DNA of 64,000 nucleotides from CAIMUX01 sp964473865 (GCA_964473865.1 CAYYQN010000015.1:1-64000); one strand, 5' to 3'. Shown: positions 8,636 through 17,546, counted from the stretch's first letter. Numbers and translations are program-made. Notes: generated by a model not told the origin, from the sequence alone.

Positions 8636-10243
8636 ATGCAGAGCATTTCGATCCCGAAGCCGGCCCACGAGCCGATCATCGACTTCCGTCACGACGAAGC
8701 CGCATGTGCCTCGCTCTATCGGGCCATGGAGGGCATCCCGCCGGACTTCGAGGTGCCGCTCTTCATCAACGGCGAGGAAGTCCGGACCCCGCAGAAGATC
8801 GAGTCGCTCAATCCGGCCACCGGAGAGGTCTTCTGCCTGGCCCAGAAGGCAACGCCGGAGCATGCCCAGGCCGCGGTGCAGGCGGCGCTGGCCGCGCGAG
8901 AGACCTGGGGACGGCTTCCCCTGGAGGCCCGGGTCCAGAAGTTTCGGGACCTGGAGTGGGTCTTGTGGCAACGCCGATTCGAGACCATGGCCGTCGCGGC
9001 GGTCGAATGCGGATTCACGCCCAACGAGGTTGCCGGGAGTTGGGCGGAGATGATGGACTTTGTGCGATTCAATCCGCACTGGCTGCTCGAACTCGCCGCC
9101 ACCGCGATGGGGGACGGCAAGACCGAAACGAACTCGATGGCGCTGCGGCCGCTCAAGGGGTTTACCGCGGCGATCACTCCGTTCAACTTCCCCATCGCCA
9201 TCGGCTACAACCTGCCCACCGTGATGGCGCTCTGCGGCAACGGGGTGGTCTGGAAGCCCGCGTCCGATGCGCCCATGACCTCCTGGATGCTGATGCGGGC
9301 GATTCGCGACGCCGGATTCCCGCCCGGAGTGGTCAATCTGGTTACCGGATCCGGCAGCGACATCATGCCCCCGGTCCTGCGGCACCCCGAATTGAACGCG
9401 GTCAACTTCACGGGGGGGGTCGACACGGCTCGCACCATCGCGGGGAGCCTCTTCTGCGCCATGGCCCAACGTCCGCACTTTCCGCGTTTCGTGGCCGAGA
9501 CCGGGGGCAAGGACTTCATGGTGGTGGATCGCGATGTCGATGTGTGGGATGCCGCGTGGTGCATCGTCCACGGAGCTTTCGGCCGGGCGGGGCAGAAGTG
9601 CTCCGCGAACAGTCTGGTGCTTCCGGACCGCCGGGCCTGGCCCGACCTCGAGGCCGCGATCCTCACCCAGATGAAGTCCTGGCGGACGGCCGATCCCACC
9701 GATGCGGCGACCGATATGGGGCCGGTGATCAATCGCGCGGCGTACGACGCGATCACCGGTTACATCGAGCGGGCGAAGCGTGACCCGAAGGTGAAGACCC
9801 TGTCGGGCGGTGAGCACATGGCGGAACGAGGGTTCTGGATCCAACCCACCGTCTTCCTGGTCGAGGCCGACGATCACGAACTGCTGCGAGAGGAGATCTT
9901 CGGGCCGGTCACTGCCGTCCGCGTCGTCGATGGCCCCGAGCACGCGCTCTCGATCATCCGGAAGCACCCGTATCGTTTGACCGGAGCGGTCTGGTCGCGG
10001 GATGAGGCCTGGCTGGACCGTTGGGTATCGGTCTTCTCCGAGTACGCTGGGAACTTCTATGTGAACCGAAAGACCACCGGGGCCGTCGTCGACCAGCAGC
10101 CGTTCGGGGGCGACGGCCTGTCGGGCACCAACTACAAGGCCGGGGGCGCCTGGTATCTGCTCCAGTTCCTGAGCCAGGGATCGATCACCCGGAGGCATGC
10201 GCGGATCCAGGCGGACCCGGGGCTATGGAGCTGGCACCGCTGA
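8636..10243 (+). CDS. pruA: L-glutamate gamma-semialdehyde (delta-1-pyrroline-5-carboxylate) dehydrogenase
   Basis: A 535-residue aldehyde dehydrogenase superfamily enzyme. The ATG at 8636 is preceded by GAGGAGGAG; open frame upstream is not used. The oxyanion/NAD region 'ITPFNFPIAIGYN', the general base Glu in 'AETGGKDF' (about 288) and the catalytic Cys in 'GRAGQKCSANS' (about 321) are all intact. Length and motif spacing match the stand-alone P5C dehydrogenases that convert glutamate semialdehyde to glutamate with NAD+ in proline catabolism. No proline dehydrogenase is adjacent. The upstream 200 bases hold no other gene. Confidence is good for the superfamily and fair for the substrate. 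Confidence 0.85.
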   Translation: MQSISIPKPAHEPIIDFRHDEAACASLYRAMEGIPPDFEVPLFINGEEVRTPQKIESLNPATGEVFCLAQKATPEHAQAAVQAALAARETWGRLPLEARVQKFRDLEWVLWQRRFETMAVAAVECGFTPNEVAGSWAEMMDFVRFNPHWLLELAATAMGDGKTETNSMALRPLKGFTAAITPFNFPIAIGYNLPTVMALCGNGVVWKPASDAPMTSWMLMRAIRDAGFPPGVVNLVTGSGSDIMPPVLRHPELNAVNFTGGVDTARTIAGSLFCAMAQRPHFPRFVAETGGKDFMVVDRDVDVWDAAWCIVHGAFGRAGQKCSANSLVLPDRRAWPDLEAAILTQMKSWRTADPTDAATDMGPVINRAAYDAITGYIERAKRDPKVKTLSGGEHMAERGFWIQPTVFLVEADDHELLREEIFGPVTAVRVVDGPEHALSIIRKHPYRLTGAVWSRDEAWLDRWVSVFSEYAGNFYVNRKTTGAVVDQQPFGGDGLSGTNYKAGGAWYLLQFLSQGSITRRHARIQADPGLWSWHR

Positions 10244-10380
10244 CACGCGCAGCGGGGCCGGGCTGGAGTCTACGATGCCGTGGGACCGCCCGCCGGTCCG
10301 CCGGGCTCTGATCCGGCAATCGTGCGCGGGCCAGACGCGGTTTGCGCCGTGGGGACCGGCGGATCCGGGTTGGCACCCTG

Positions 10381-11070
10381 CTAGCTGCGTATCATCTTTG
10401 CGACCACGCCGTAGGCCCACAGGCCCACCGCGACCACACCGGCGAGCGCTGACGCGAAGTCGAGCCGCAGGCCGACCTGCGCCGGGGCCGACGCGCGGCC
10501 GCGAAACCTCTCTCCCAGGAGGAGACCCAGCGGAGTCACCAGGGCGGAGGCGAACGCCGCCAGGCTGCCGGAAACGAGAACGTGCTCTGCCGCGCCGGAC
10601 AGACCTCTGGCGACCCAGTGCGGTGAGCGAAATACGAACACCATCGCCAACACGAAGAGCCCGTAGCTCAGCCAGACCGCGGCGGCCGCAAAGGCGGCGG
10701 CGCGCAGCAGCGCCGGACGCGGGAACCCGCCCAGGTGGGAAACCGATACGGCGGGAGACCGTTGCCCGCGACTCATGAAGCCGAAGAGCAGGTCCCATGA
10801 GGCCCCGAGCAAGGCGATCGCCGTGAGGTGGCAGGCGAAGAACGGGACGTTCAAGAACTTGTAGAGCATCGCCAGAAGCCCGACCGCGGTGGCGCCGCCA
10901 ATGCGCGGCAGGAATGGTCGGGCCACGGCCAGCAGGAAGAACGCGACTGCGGTCAGCGGAACCGACGCGTACGAGATCTGCCGGGTGTACAGCGCATCGC
11001 CCAACGCCGACTCCGAGAGTCCCCAGACTGCGCTGAAGAAGAAAACGGCCAGCAGTTGCGACTTCCTCAC
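10381..11070 (-). CDS. Polytopic membrane protein at the end of the AOR operon, function unknown
   Basis: A 229-residue protein with about six or seven hydrophobic helices and little else. The start is the GTG at 11070: it is preceded by GGGAGGG and overlaps the stop of the upstream gene in a GTGA arrangement, which argues for translational coupling. A TTG six codons upstream is less likely. I do not recognise the family; small compact transporters or electron-transfer membrane subunits would both fit. Its position as the last gene of a probable tungsten or molybdenum aldehyde oxidoreductase operon suggests a role in metal uptake, electron transfer or substrate handling, but this is inference only. 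Confidence 0.6.
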   Translation of the reverse strand: MRKSQLLAVFFFSAVWGLSESALGDALYTRQISYASVPLTAVAFFLLAVARPFLPRIGGATAVGLLAMLYKFLNVPFFACHLTAIALLGASWDLLFGFMSRGQRSPAVSVSHLGGFPRPALLRAAAFAAAAVWLSYGLFVLAMVFVFRSPHWVARGLSGAAEHVLVSGSLAAFASALVTPLGLLLGERFRGRASAPAQVGLRLDFASALAGVVAVGLWAYGVVAKMIRS

Positions 11071-11369
11071 GACCTTACCCTCCCGCAATTCATACGCCCC
11101 GATCGTTCCGGATGCCGCGCGCCTTCGGGCGGTGGCCTCAGGACGACGATGATNNNNNNNNNNNNNNNNNNNNNNNNNNNNNNNNNNNNNNNNNNNNNNN
11201 NNNNNNNNNNNNNNNNNNNNNNNNNNNNNNNNNNNNNNNNNNNNNNNNNNNNNATCTCGCCGCCGGGCGGATCGACGACGGTCCAGTTCAGCTTCTCCTG
11301 CTCCAGGAACCCCTGGACCAGCGGGCGCCGCGCCGGGGATACGCCAATGGTGAACGGCTTTCCGGTCAT
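11067..11369 (-). CDS. Unknown gene interrupted by assembly gap (N- and C-terminal ends visible)
   Basis: An ATG at 11369 with a strong GGAGGAGG site opens a frame of 38 residues ('MTGKPFTIGVSPARRP' and onward) that runs into the N gap at 11253. On the far side of the gap a frame of 28 codons closes with TGA at 11067, overlapping the GTG of the next gene. The two pieces are in the same frame across 100 Ns, but a 100-base gap is usually a placeholder, so the true gene may be longer. The N terminus has the look of a periplasmic-binding-protein-like or NMT1-like first strand, which is a guess. It is part of the AOR operon. Confidence 0.45.
   Translation of the reverse strand: MTGKPFTIGVSPARRPLVQGFLEQEKLNWTVVDPPGGEXXXXXXXXXXXXXXXXXXXXXXXXXXXXXXXXXXIIVVLRPPPEGARHPERSGRMNCGRVRS
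11154..11253. other. Assembly gap of 100 N
   Basis: Exactly 100 ambiguous bases, probably a scaffold placeholder of unknown true length. It falls inside the unknown gene of the AOR operon. Confidence 0.99.
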
Positions 11370-11470
11370 GGTGCTTCCTCCTCCACGGTCAAGGCTCCCG
11401 CCCAGGGGCCGGGCCGAGCCGGCGTCGTGAGCATCGGCCAGCCGCCCGCCCGACGAACGGCGGCTGGGAT

Positions 11471-12079
11471 CTATCGATCGCGGGCCCGCGGAGCGCCGAG
11501 CAGTAGCTCCACCGCCTCGTTGGCCTGCATGGCGGCGGCGAGAGCCACCCGGGGCGCGCACAGCCCTTCGCTCAGGTCCGAGCGTTCATCGCCGCAAACG
11601 ACGATCTGCCCGGCCCGATGCACCCGCATTCGTTCCGTGTTACCGAGCCCGCAGACTCCGCTGGCGGCCACGACGGGGCGATTGGGGTAGGCCAGGCACC
11701 ACGCTTCGATCAGCCACTGCTTGCCTTCCGCCTGGTCAAATGCCTCCACCAGCAGGTCCGCCTCCGCGAAGACGTGAGGAACCTTCTCGGGGTCCAGCCG
11801 ATCACCATGCAGCACGAGGCGCAGGGCCGGGTTGATCTGCCGCAGGCGGGCGGCCAAGGCCTCGACCTTCGGCTTTCCGACGTCGTCGAGAAAGAACATC
11901 TGCCGATTGAGGTTCGACTCTTCCACGAGATCGGAGTCGGCCAGGATGAGGCATCCGATTCCGGCGCGGGCGAGGCTGGCCGCCGCGTTGCTCCCCAGTC
12001 CGCCGCACCCCGCGACTCCCACGGTGCACCGCTGAAGGATCTCGGTCGACCCCGGCACGTTGCGGTCAAACAGACCCAT
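11471..12079 (-). CDS. ThiF/MoeB-family sulfur-carrier adenylyltransferase (short form)
   Basis: A 202-residue E1-like enzyme. The Rossmann ATP site 'GVAGCGGLGSNAA' lies at about residues 22-34, and 'DSDLVEESNLNRQMF' supplies the conserved Asp and Arg of the adenylation site. It is shorter than MoeB (about 250) and lacks the paired CxxC zinc motifs; this matches the compact ThiF-like form that accompanies stand-alone ThiS/MoaD proteins. It should adenylate the C-terminal Gly-Gly of the carrier encoded 26 bases upstream. Its place directly after the AOR gene points to pyranopterin-cofactor or tungsten-enzyme maturation rather than thiamine synthesis, but thiamine cannot be excluded. Confidence 0.85.
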   Translation of the reverse strand: MGLFDRNVPGSTEILQRCTVGVAGCGGLGSNAAASLARAGIGCLILADSDLVEESNLNRQMFFLDDVGKPKVEALAARLRQINPALRLVLHGDRLDPEKVPHVFAEADLLVEAFDQAEGKQWLIEAWCLAYPNRPVVAASGVCGLGNTERMRVHRAGQIVVCGDERSDLSEGLCAPRVALAAAMQANEAVELLLGAPRARDR

Positions 12080-12104
12080 GCTCGACCTCGTCCGGCGCGG
12101 GCAC

Positions 12105-12302
12105 TCAGCCGCCGCTCATGAGGTGGATCACGTCGAGAGTGGCGCCGTCCGGAATGATCGTGTCATCGTAGGTACCACGGGGCACGAGCTTGCCGTCCAG
12201 CTTGATGATCAGGAGCGGGAACCCGTAGTTTCTCTCCCGCAGAGCGTCCCGGACCGTCATCCCTTCACGCCAGAGATGCGGCGTACCGTTTACCGTGATC
12301 AT
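12105..12302 (-). CDS. MoaD/ThiS-like sulfur-carrier protein
   Basis: A 65-residue ubiquitin-fold protein ending in the obligatory Gly-Gly ('VIHLMSGG'), which is activated and thiocarboxylated in this family. The start is set at the ATG at 12302 because 'MITVNG' is the usual first strand; an ATG ten codons upstream (12332) is possible and neither has a strong Shine-Dalgarno. Between the AOR gene and the ThiF-like enzyme it forms a carrier/activator pair within the AOR operon. Confidence 0.85.
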   Translation of the reverse strand: MITVNGTPHLWREGMTVRDALRERNYGFPLLIIKLDGKLVPRGTYDDTIIPDGATLDVIHLMSGG

Positions 12303-12434
12303 GCCCTTGCCGCGGACCTGGCTTGGTCGCATCCGGGGAGTTGCCGTTCTCGGAGCACGGCGGTCGTCAGAGGGGCGCCGCGACCGAACCGCGCGCGCTC
12401 CCGGACGGTCGGGGTCGTCATGCCGGCGCCATCC

Positions 12435-14609
12435 TTACCGCAACAACGGCTCGACGACCGCCAGGACTTCCGGATAGTCGATACCCAGGTCGTGCAGGGT
12501 GGCGACGGTCGGCACTCCCTCTCTAGTCCACCCCTTGCGCTTGTAGACGGCGTCCAGCAGCTTTTCGTACCGGTCTTCGCGGTAGGCGCGCATCACTCGC
12601 ACCTTTTCCGCGGTGCTCATGCCGGCGGGATCGACGCCCACCTGGTCCCTCAACTGGGTGTCGTACCTCTCGGACCGGGACTCGTACTCCTCCACGGTGA
12701 CCGGCCCCATCATTCGATACGGCGGGCAGTCACCTTTCCGGTGGCCCTTGCCCATACGGATGCTGAAGACCTTCTGGAAGTTGTAGACGCGTTCCGATTG
12801 TCGGATGATCTCGGCCTTGTCGATCTTGTTGCCCGTCACCGCGTTGTAGATGTCCACGTAGTTCTGGACATGCTCGGGCACCTTGGCGGGCTCCTCGGTC
12901 TCGGCGTTGTTGGCCGGCTCGATGTCGTTCCAGGGGAGTTTGCACAGGCCCTGCAGGCCAAACCAGGTGCGGAACAACGGGAAGTAGTAGAGAGCCTCGG
13001 CTTTGTCTTCAAACGTCGGGATCTGGTTGTTCACCATGTCCATGAAGATCAGCCAGGCCTCGTCGTGTTGTGGTCCCTTGAGCGCCATGCTGTATCCGCC
13101 CTGTTGGGCCAGCGATTCCTTGGAGACGTACTGGGAGTACTCCAACCCCTTGCACTCGCAGCCGATGTCCTGCAGCAGTCCGGGGTCCGCGCCGAACTCC
13201 TTCGCGAAGTGCGCCTTCATGCGGCGAACGCCCAGTCCGGCCACGAGTCCGAACCCTTCTCCTCGGGCCATCTGGTGCAGCACCTCCAGCGCGGCCGCAC
13301 CGTTGCCCCACGACAGCTCGAGCCCGCCGGTCCGCTCGGCGTTCAAGATGCCCTTCTCCCAGCACTCCATGATGAAGGCGGTGAGGGTGCCAAAGGAGAT
13401 GGTGTCCAGGCCGTAGGTGTCGCAGTAGAAGTTGATCTCCATTACGGTGGGAGCATCGAAAACCCCGATGTTGGATCCGCATCCCGCGACCGTCTCGTAC
13501 TCGGGACCGTCGACGGTGACCTTGTGCCCCCGGTACGGCCCGGTCTTCAGCTCGAAGCCGTCCGCAGCCTTGGCGCAGGCCATGGTGCAGCCGTACCAGC
13601 AGCCGTCCGGCAGGCCGTGGGTGACGATCGCGGAGAAGGCGTGGGAGTTGATGCCGGGCGAATCGGGGTGGCTGCCGAACTTGAAGTTGTGGGTCGGCAG
13701 GAGATCATATTGGTCCATGATCTCCGTAAGGTGCGCCGTGCCGATCTCGCGCATGCGGCACTGTTGATCGTCCAGGGTGACGATCTCGCGATGGAGTTTC
13801 AGCCCCCGATCCTGCAGCGTCGCCAGGTCCGCCGGGTTGTTCGACATCGCGTTCAGGCCGGTGTAACGCACCACCAGGGCCTTGATCTTCTTGTCCCGGA
13901 ACACCGTGCCCAGTCCGCCGCGCCCCGCCTGCTTGAGTCGGGCCACCCTTCTCCGTTCGTCATAGAAGGAGAAGTTGAGGCAGCCCAGGTAGGCATGCTC
14001 GGAACCCTTGCCCGCAGTTACGGAGCAGACATTCTTCCGATCCTTCTCGTCCTTGGCGAACATGTCGATGATCTGCTCGGCCAGGATGTGGCTGTCGACC
14101 TCCTCGTAGGGGGCTTCGAAGATGCTCACGTGTCCGGCGTCGCCGTCGATGTAGACGATGATGTCTTTCTCCGCCTTCCCCTGCACCTCCAGGGCGTCGA
14201 ATCCCGCGAACTTGAGGTAGGGTCCGAAGTAGCCGCCGACGTTGCTGTCGATGGGGATTCCGGTCATCGGAGAGATTGCCACCACCAACGACTTGCCGGA
14301 CCCCGGGTAGTTCGTGTTGCCGCAGATCGGACCCATGGCGATGTTGATCTCGTTCTCCGGGTCGTTCCACTTCGTTTCCGGGGTCACGGCATCCCAGAGG
14401 AGCCGGAGCCCGAATCCCTTGCCGCCGGTGAACTTCGCCTTCATGTCCTCGGAGACGGGCTTCTCCGCGATCCGACCGGAACCCACGTTCACGTAGAGGG
14501 TGCGATTGTTGTATCCCCGAACCACGGGGCGCTTCTCGTAGCGGTACTCGGCAAGCAGTCGGTGGCCCGCGAGGAGGGTTTCCTTGTCGGCGTACGTCGT
14601 TCCCGTCAT
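12435..14609 (-). CDS. Aldehyde:ferredoxin oxidoreductase-type tungsten/molybdenum enzyme
   Basis: A 724-residue AOR-family catalytic subunit. The ATG at 14609 overlaps the TGA of the ferredoxin gene by one base and has GGAGGAGA inside that gene. N-terminal domain ('FTGGKGFGLRLLWD', 'GPICGNTNYPGSGK') is the pyranopterin-binding fold. The [4Fe-4S] cluster ligands are probably 'GCWYGCTMAC' near residue 335, with spacing C-x3-C-x3-C rather than the C-x2-C-x3-C of Pyrococcus AOR, plus the late Cys in 'FGLQGLCKLPW'. Family members use a tungsten or molybdenum bis-pyranopterin to oxidise aldehydes to acids, and relatives include benzoyl-CoA reductase BamB. Substrate and metal cannot be read from sequence. 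The adjacent four-cluster ferredoxin resembles AorA of Aromatoleum-type AOR; no flavin subunit AorC is seen. Confidence 0.9.
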   Translation of the reverse strand: MTGTTYADKETLLAGHRLLAEYRYEKRPVVRGYNNRTLYVNVGSGRIAEKPVSEDMKAKFTGGKGFGLRLLWDAVTPETKWNDPENEINIAMGPICGNTNYPGSGKSLVVAISPMTGIPIDSNVGGYFGPYLKFAGFDALEVQGKAEKDIIVYIDGDAGHVSIFEAPYEEVDSHILAEQIIDMFAKDEKDRKNVCSVTAGKGSEHAYLGCLNFSFYDERRRVARLKQAGRGGLGTVFRDKKIKALVVRYTGLNAMSNNPADLATLQDRGLKLHREIVTLDDQQCRMREIGTAHLTEIMDQYDLLPTHNFKFGSHPDSPGINSHAFSAIVTHGLPDGCWYGCTMACAKAADGFELKTGPYRGHKVTVDGPEYETVAGCGSNIGVFDAPTVMEINFYCDTYGLDTISFGTLTAFIMECWEKGILNAERTGGLELSWGNGAAALEVLHQMARGEGFGLVAGLGVRRMKAHFAKEFGADPGLLQDIGCECKGLEYSQYVSKESLAQQGGYSMALKGPQHDEAWLIFMDMVNNQIPTFEDKAEALYYFPLFRTWFGLQGLCKLPWNDIEPANNAETEEPAKVPEHVQNYVDIYNAVTGNKIDKAEIIRQSERVYNFQKVFSIRMGKGHRKGDCPPYRMMGPVTVEEYESRSERYDTQLRDQVGVDPAGMSTAEKVRVMRAYREDRYEKLLDAVYKRKGWTREGVPTVATLHDLGIDYPEVLAVVEPLLR

Positions 14610-15010
14610 CACATCTCCTCCGTTACGACGCTGAGGGCGCCGTTCGGGCACTTCTTCGCGCAGTTGCCGCAAACGTTGCACTTGAACGGGCTCAAGAGCC
14701 CCGCCGCAAACCTCATGGAGTTGGTGGGACAGACCGCCACACAGGCCAGACAGCCAACGCAGAGCTTCTTGTCCAGCGTGACCACCCCCTGGCGCGACAC
14801 GGACAACGCCTTGGCGGCGCACTCGTCCATGCAGTGATGGCACCGCTGGTCGCAGACGGTGATGTGCCAGCCGCTCTCGGTCTGGTCCACCTGGATGGCG
14901 GATCTCGTCCGGTCGTCGACCTTGAAGAAGGTCATCGAGCAGGCGGTCATGCACTCGCCGCAACCGTTGCACTTGGAGTCATCGGTGGCCAGACGCTTGA
15001 TGGTCGCCAC
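14609..15010 (-). CDS. Four-cluster ferredoxin-like electron-transfer subunit (AorA-like)
   Basis: A 133-residue protein with 16 cysteines arranged as four [4Fe-4S] sites: 'CNGCGECMTAC', 'CDQRCHHCMDEC', 'CVGCLACVAVCP' and 'CNVCGNCAKKCP'. The GTG at 15010 is chosen because GGGAGG lies seven bases upstream; an ATG at 15061 has no such site. Size and architecture match the small subunit AorA that wires AOR to its electron acceptor. Its stop overlaps the AOR start by one base, so the two are translationally coupled. It is the first gene of the minus-strand operon. Confidence 0.9.
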   Translation of the reverse strand: MATIKRLATDDSKCNGCGECMTACSMTFFKVDDRTRSAIQVDQTESGWHITVCDQRCHHCMDECAAKALSVSRQGVVTLDKKLCVGCLACVAVCPTNSMRFAAGLLSPFKCNVCGNCAKKCPNGALSVVTEEM

Positions 15011-15244
15011 GGGTGTACCTCCCGGATTGCTCCGTCTTTCCTCTGCGCCAAGGGTCTTCATCCCATCGAAGCTACCAGAGGCCTTGGGGGGATGGCAAGC
15101 TGCCCCGCGAGCGTAGATCGAGTCGCAAGCTGCGGTTACACGAAGAGCGCGAGGGCAGTGGGGGGGCGCCGACCGGCGGAATTCAGCCCGGCGTCCCCGG
15201 CGCCGGGGTGTCGCCGGGGACAGAGCCCGGTACGCGACCGTCGC

Positions 15245-15592
15245 TCAGGACTCGTGCCCGACCGGCCGCACGACCACCGTCTCCCCGTGGACCAGGGCCG
15301 GGCAGCCGCGAGCCAGCTTTGTCGCGGCGGCGAGGTCGGCGGCCTGAATGATGAAGTATCCGGTCAGGACGGAGAGGATCGCGGTGTAGTCCGACTCGAG
15401 GATCCGGCCGTCGTCATCGGCCTCGAGCACGACCCCGCCCTCACCCAGCGGATCGCCCCCCTCGAAGGCTCCCTTCGCCTTGAGGTCCCGCACCCAGTTA
15501 CCGTAGAGCACCAGCAACCGCTGCCGTTCCAGTTCGGGCAGGCGGGACCAGGCGCGATCGTCTTCGAACATCAAGACCGCGAACCTTGGCAT
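15245..15592 (-). CDS. YciI-like (YCII-related) protein
   Basis: A 115-residue protein of the YCII/DGPF fold. 'FAVLMFEDD' starts the first strand, and the second half has the typical 'GYFIIQAADLAAATKLARGCP' helix region. GAGGAGG precedes the ATG at 15592. Members form dimeric alpha-beta barrels; many sit next to ECF sigma factors, but none is here. The reaction is unknown. It lies 78 bases upstream of the end of the metallohydrolase gene on the same strand and may be cotranscribed with it. Confidence 0.75.
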   Translation of the reverse strand: MPRFAVLMFEDDRAWSRLPELERQRLLVLYGNWVRDLKAKGAFEGGDPLGEGGVVLEADDDGRILESDYTAILSVLTGYFIIQAADLAAATKLARGCPALVHGETVVVRPVGHES

Positions 15593-15670
15593 GGGATCCG
15601 ACCTCCTCGCTTCTGTCCCTCTTCCCCGCCTGGCGCTCCGGAGAATCCATCTCGGAACGCCCCCGGGGAC

Positions 15671-16582
15671 TCAGATTTCGATCATGTCGGCCACGGGCAG
15701 GGGAGCCGATCTCCCGTTGGTTCCCTTGCCCGGCGCCAGGAGCCGCCAGGTTCGATGCAGATGCGGTTGGGGCGCGCCGGCCTGCCGCAGGATGCAGGCC
15801 ACCGTCCGCAGCGCCTCATCAACACAGTTGTTGTCCATGCGGGGATCCGCGTGCGGCACGCTCATGTGCCCGAGGAAAACATGGCATCCGGCTCGGGTCA
15901 AGGCCGCGCACAGCGCCTCACCGCATTGGCGATTGCTGAGATGTCCCCAGTCGCTCTGCACCCACTCCAGGTACTCCGCGTATGCCCGGAAGTCGCCCCG
16001 CTCCCCGCTCAGTTTCTCGCGGACGATCCGGTCGTCGTAGTTCGCCTCGATCACCATGGCGTCGACCCCAAGGAGGGCGTCCTGGACCGGCGGTGTGATC
16101 GTCCCGATGTCGGTGGCCACCGCTACCCGCCGCTTGCCGTGTTCCAGGACAAATCCGACCGTGCGACCTTCACCGGCCGGGCGGCCCGAGGGCGTGAGTC
16201 CGTATCCTCCGCTGCCATGTTGGGTGTCGAAGGCCCGGATTCCAAGATCGCCAATTGCTTCGGGGAGAGGCCGCGGCTCCTGGATGCGGGGCCAGGACGT
16301 CCCACCGCCGCGGCGGTACGCGGCCCAGGCGGTCGCCGGGTCGACGTAGACCGGCACGCCGTATTGAGCATGCATCGTGCCGGCCGACCGGTAGTGGTCG
16401 CGGTGGGCGTGGGTGATGAGGATCCCGTCGAGCGCCTCCGGTCGCACCCGGATGGTGGCAAGCAAGGCCACGAGGTCCCGGCGGGACGTCCCGCAATCCA
16501 CCAGGACCGAGGTCCGGCCGGTACTGACGAAAGTCGCGTTTCCCGAGCTGCCGCTGGCCAGGGGGCAGAACCTCAGTCCCAT
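15671..16582 (-). CDS. YycJ/WalJ-like metallo-beta-lactamase-fold hydrolase
   Basis: A 303-residue single-domain enzyme. It opens with 'CPLASGSSGNA' and carries the metal motif 'THAHRDH' (about 57-63), with further ligands in the expected places ('VATDIG', 'GHMSV'), and the 'SDWGHLSN' segment characteristic of the YycJ family. In Firmicutes YycJ/WalJ is a 5'-to-3' exonuclease linked to DNA repair and cell-wall regulation; in other phyla the role is unproven. It probably binds two zinc or manganese ions and acts in the cytoplasm. Confidence 0.85.
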   Translation of the reverse strand: MGLRFCPLASGSSGNATFVSTGRTSVLVDCGTSRRDLVALLATIRVRPEALDGILITHAHRDHYRSAGTMHAQYGVPVYVDPATAWAAYRRGGGTSWPRIQEPRPLPEAIGDLGIRAFDTQHGSGGYGLTPSGRPAGEGRTVGFVLEHGKRRVAVATDIGTITPPVQDALLGVDAMVIEANYDDRIVREKLSGERGDFRAYAEYLEWVQSDWGHLSNRQCGEALCAALTRAGCHVFLGHMSVPHADPRMDNNCVDEALRTVACILRQAGAPQPHLHRTWRLLAPGKGTNGRSAPLPVADMIEI

Positions 16583-16638
16583 GTCGAACCGACGCTCCTC
16601 ACCGGCTTCCGCCGGGCACGGCCCGGGCGGATCCGAGG

Positions 16639-17421
16639 CTACCGCACGTTGTCGATGAAGAAGGTCCCCGGTCCGTCGTTCCAGGTCGCAAAGCTGATGT
16701 GGGTCAGCGACGACGGAATCGTCTTCTCCTTCGGCTCGAACGCCTTCACTGCCACCGGCGCAGCGGTCACCCCGGGGATCGAGACGGAGTAGGCCTTACC
16801 CGGCACATCCACGTCGACCTTGACGGTGTACCACTTGTTCAGGTCGAGCCCGGGCACCAGGACCCGGGGCTTGGCGGACGCCTTCTCCATCGCCACGAGG
16901 TTGAGCTTGCCTTTGGCGGGTGCGTTTTCGAACGCGAGGAAGACGAAGCGCTCGGAGCCGGTGGCGTTCGGGCCCCTCCCGGTCACGGAGTCGTTGCCGA
17001 TGATCATGTACGCCGATCGGTTCGGCTTGGGCAGGATCCGGCCCACCAGCACGTCCCACTGAACCGAGAACCTGCCGGCCTGTGGTCCGGGAAACGCCTG
17101 GGACAGATAGGCGTTCAGCTTGCGGCTGGCCTTGAAGAACGCCTTCTTGGTGGCGTTGCCCGCAATCGCCTTCTTGCTCAAGCGGACGAGCTTCGGCCCC
17201 TTCACTCCGTCACCGCGGCTCTCGTACCAGCCACGGGGCTTCTCCAGGCCGCGAAGCCCAGTCCCGCTCATGGTGGATTCGAAATCGCCATCGACGACCA
17301 GGGAAGCCGCCGGCTGGGCGCACGCCACCGATATCGGGACGGCAGGCCCGAGTGGAAGCAGAGCACAGAGTCCGAGGGCGGCCAGAGCGCCCGTGACCAG
17401 AATCCGGGAACGACGCGACAT
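16639..17421 (-). CDS. Secreted protein of unknown function, jelly-roll-like C-terminal half
   Basis: A 260-residue protein. The ATG at 17421 follows GGGGAGGAAGG and begins a signal peptide (about 1-36, ending near 'VACAQPA'). The mature part contains 'LVVDGDFES' near its start and ends in 'GTFFIDNVR', a pattern seen in carbohydrate-binding/LamG-like beta-sandwiches ('N-terminal gain, final strand FIDNV'). No catalytic motif is visible. It sits between MoeB and the hydrolase but has no evident functional link to either. Confidence 0.7.
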   Translation of the reverse strand: MSRRSRILVTGALAALGLCALLPLGPAVPISVACAQPAASLVVDGDFESTMSGTGLRGLEKPRGWYESRGDGVKGPKLVRLSKKAIAGNATKKAFFKASRKLNAYLSQAFPGPQAGRFSVQWDVLVGRILPKPNRSAYMIIGNDSVTGRGPNATGSERFVFLAFENAPAKGKLNLVAMEKASAKPRVLVPGLDLNKWYTVKVDVDVPGKAYSVSIPGVTAAPVAVKAFEPKEKTIPSSLTHISFATWNDGPGTFFIDNVR

Positions 17422-17546
17422 TTCCTTCCTCCCCGCCCGCGCCGGCGGCCGGCCGGGCGCCTTGTCCCATCCACAGCTTCGATCCAGCGCAGAAGATATC
17501 CGGTCCGGCCAGATCTCGCCAGCAGGCAAACACGAATGCCCGACCG

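Noticed and set aside
10244..10380. Possible terminator hairpin GGACCG/CGGTCC after pruA
   Set aside because: Only 6 bp, not next to a T run, and several equally good alternatives exist in this G+C-rich gap.
15062..15244. G+C palindromes that could be a repeat element
   Set aside because: Short and isolated, and fully explained by composition; no second copy was seen.
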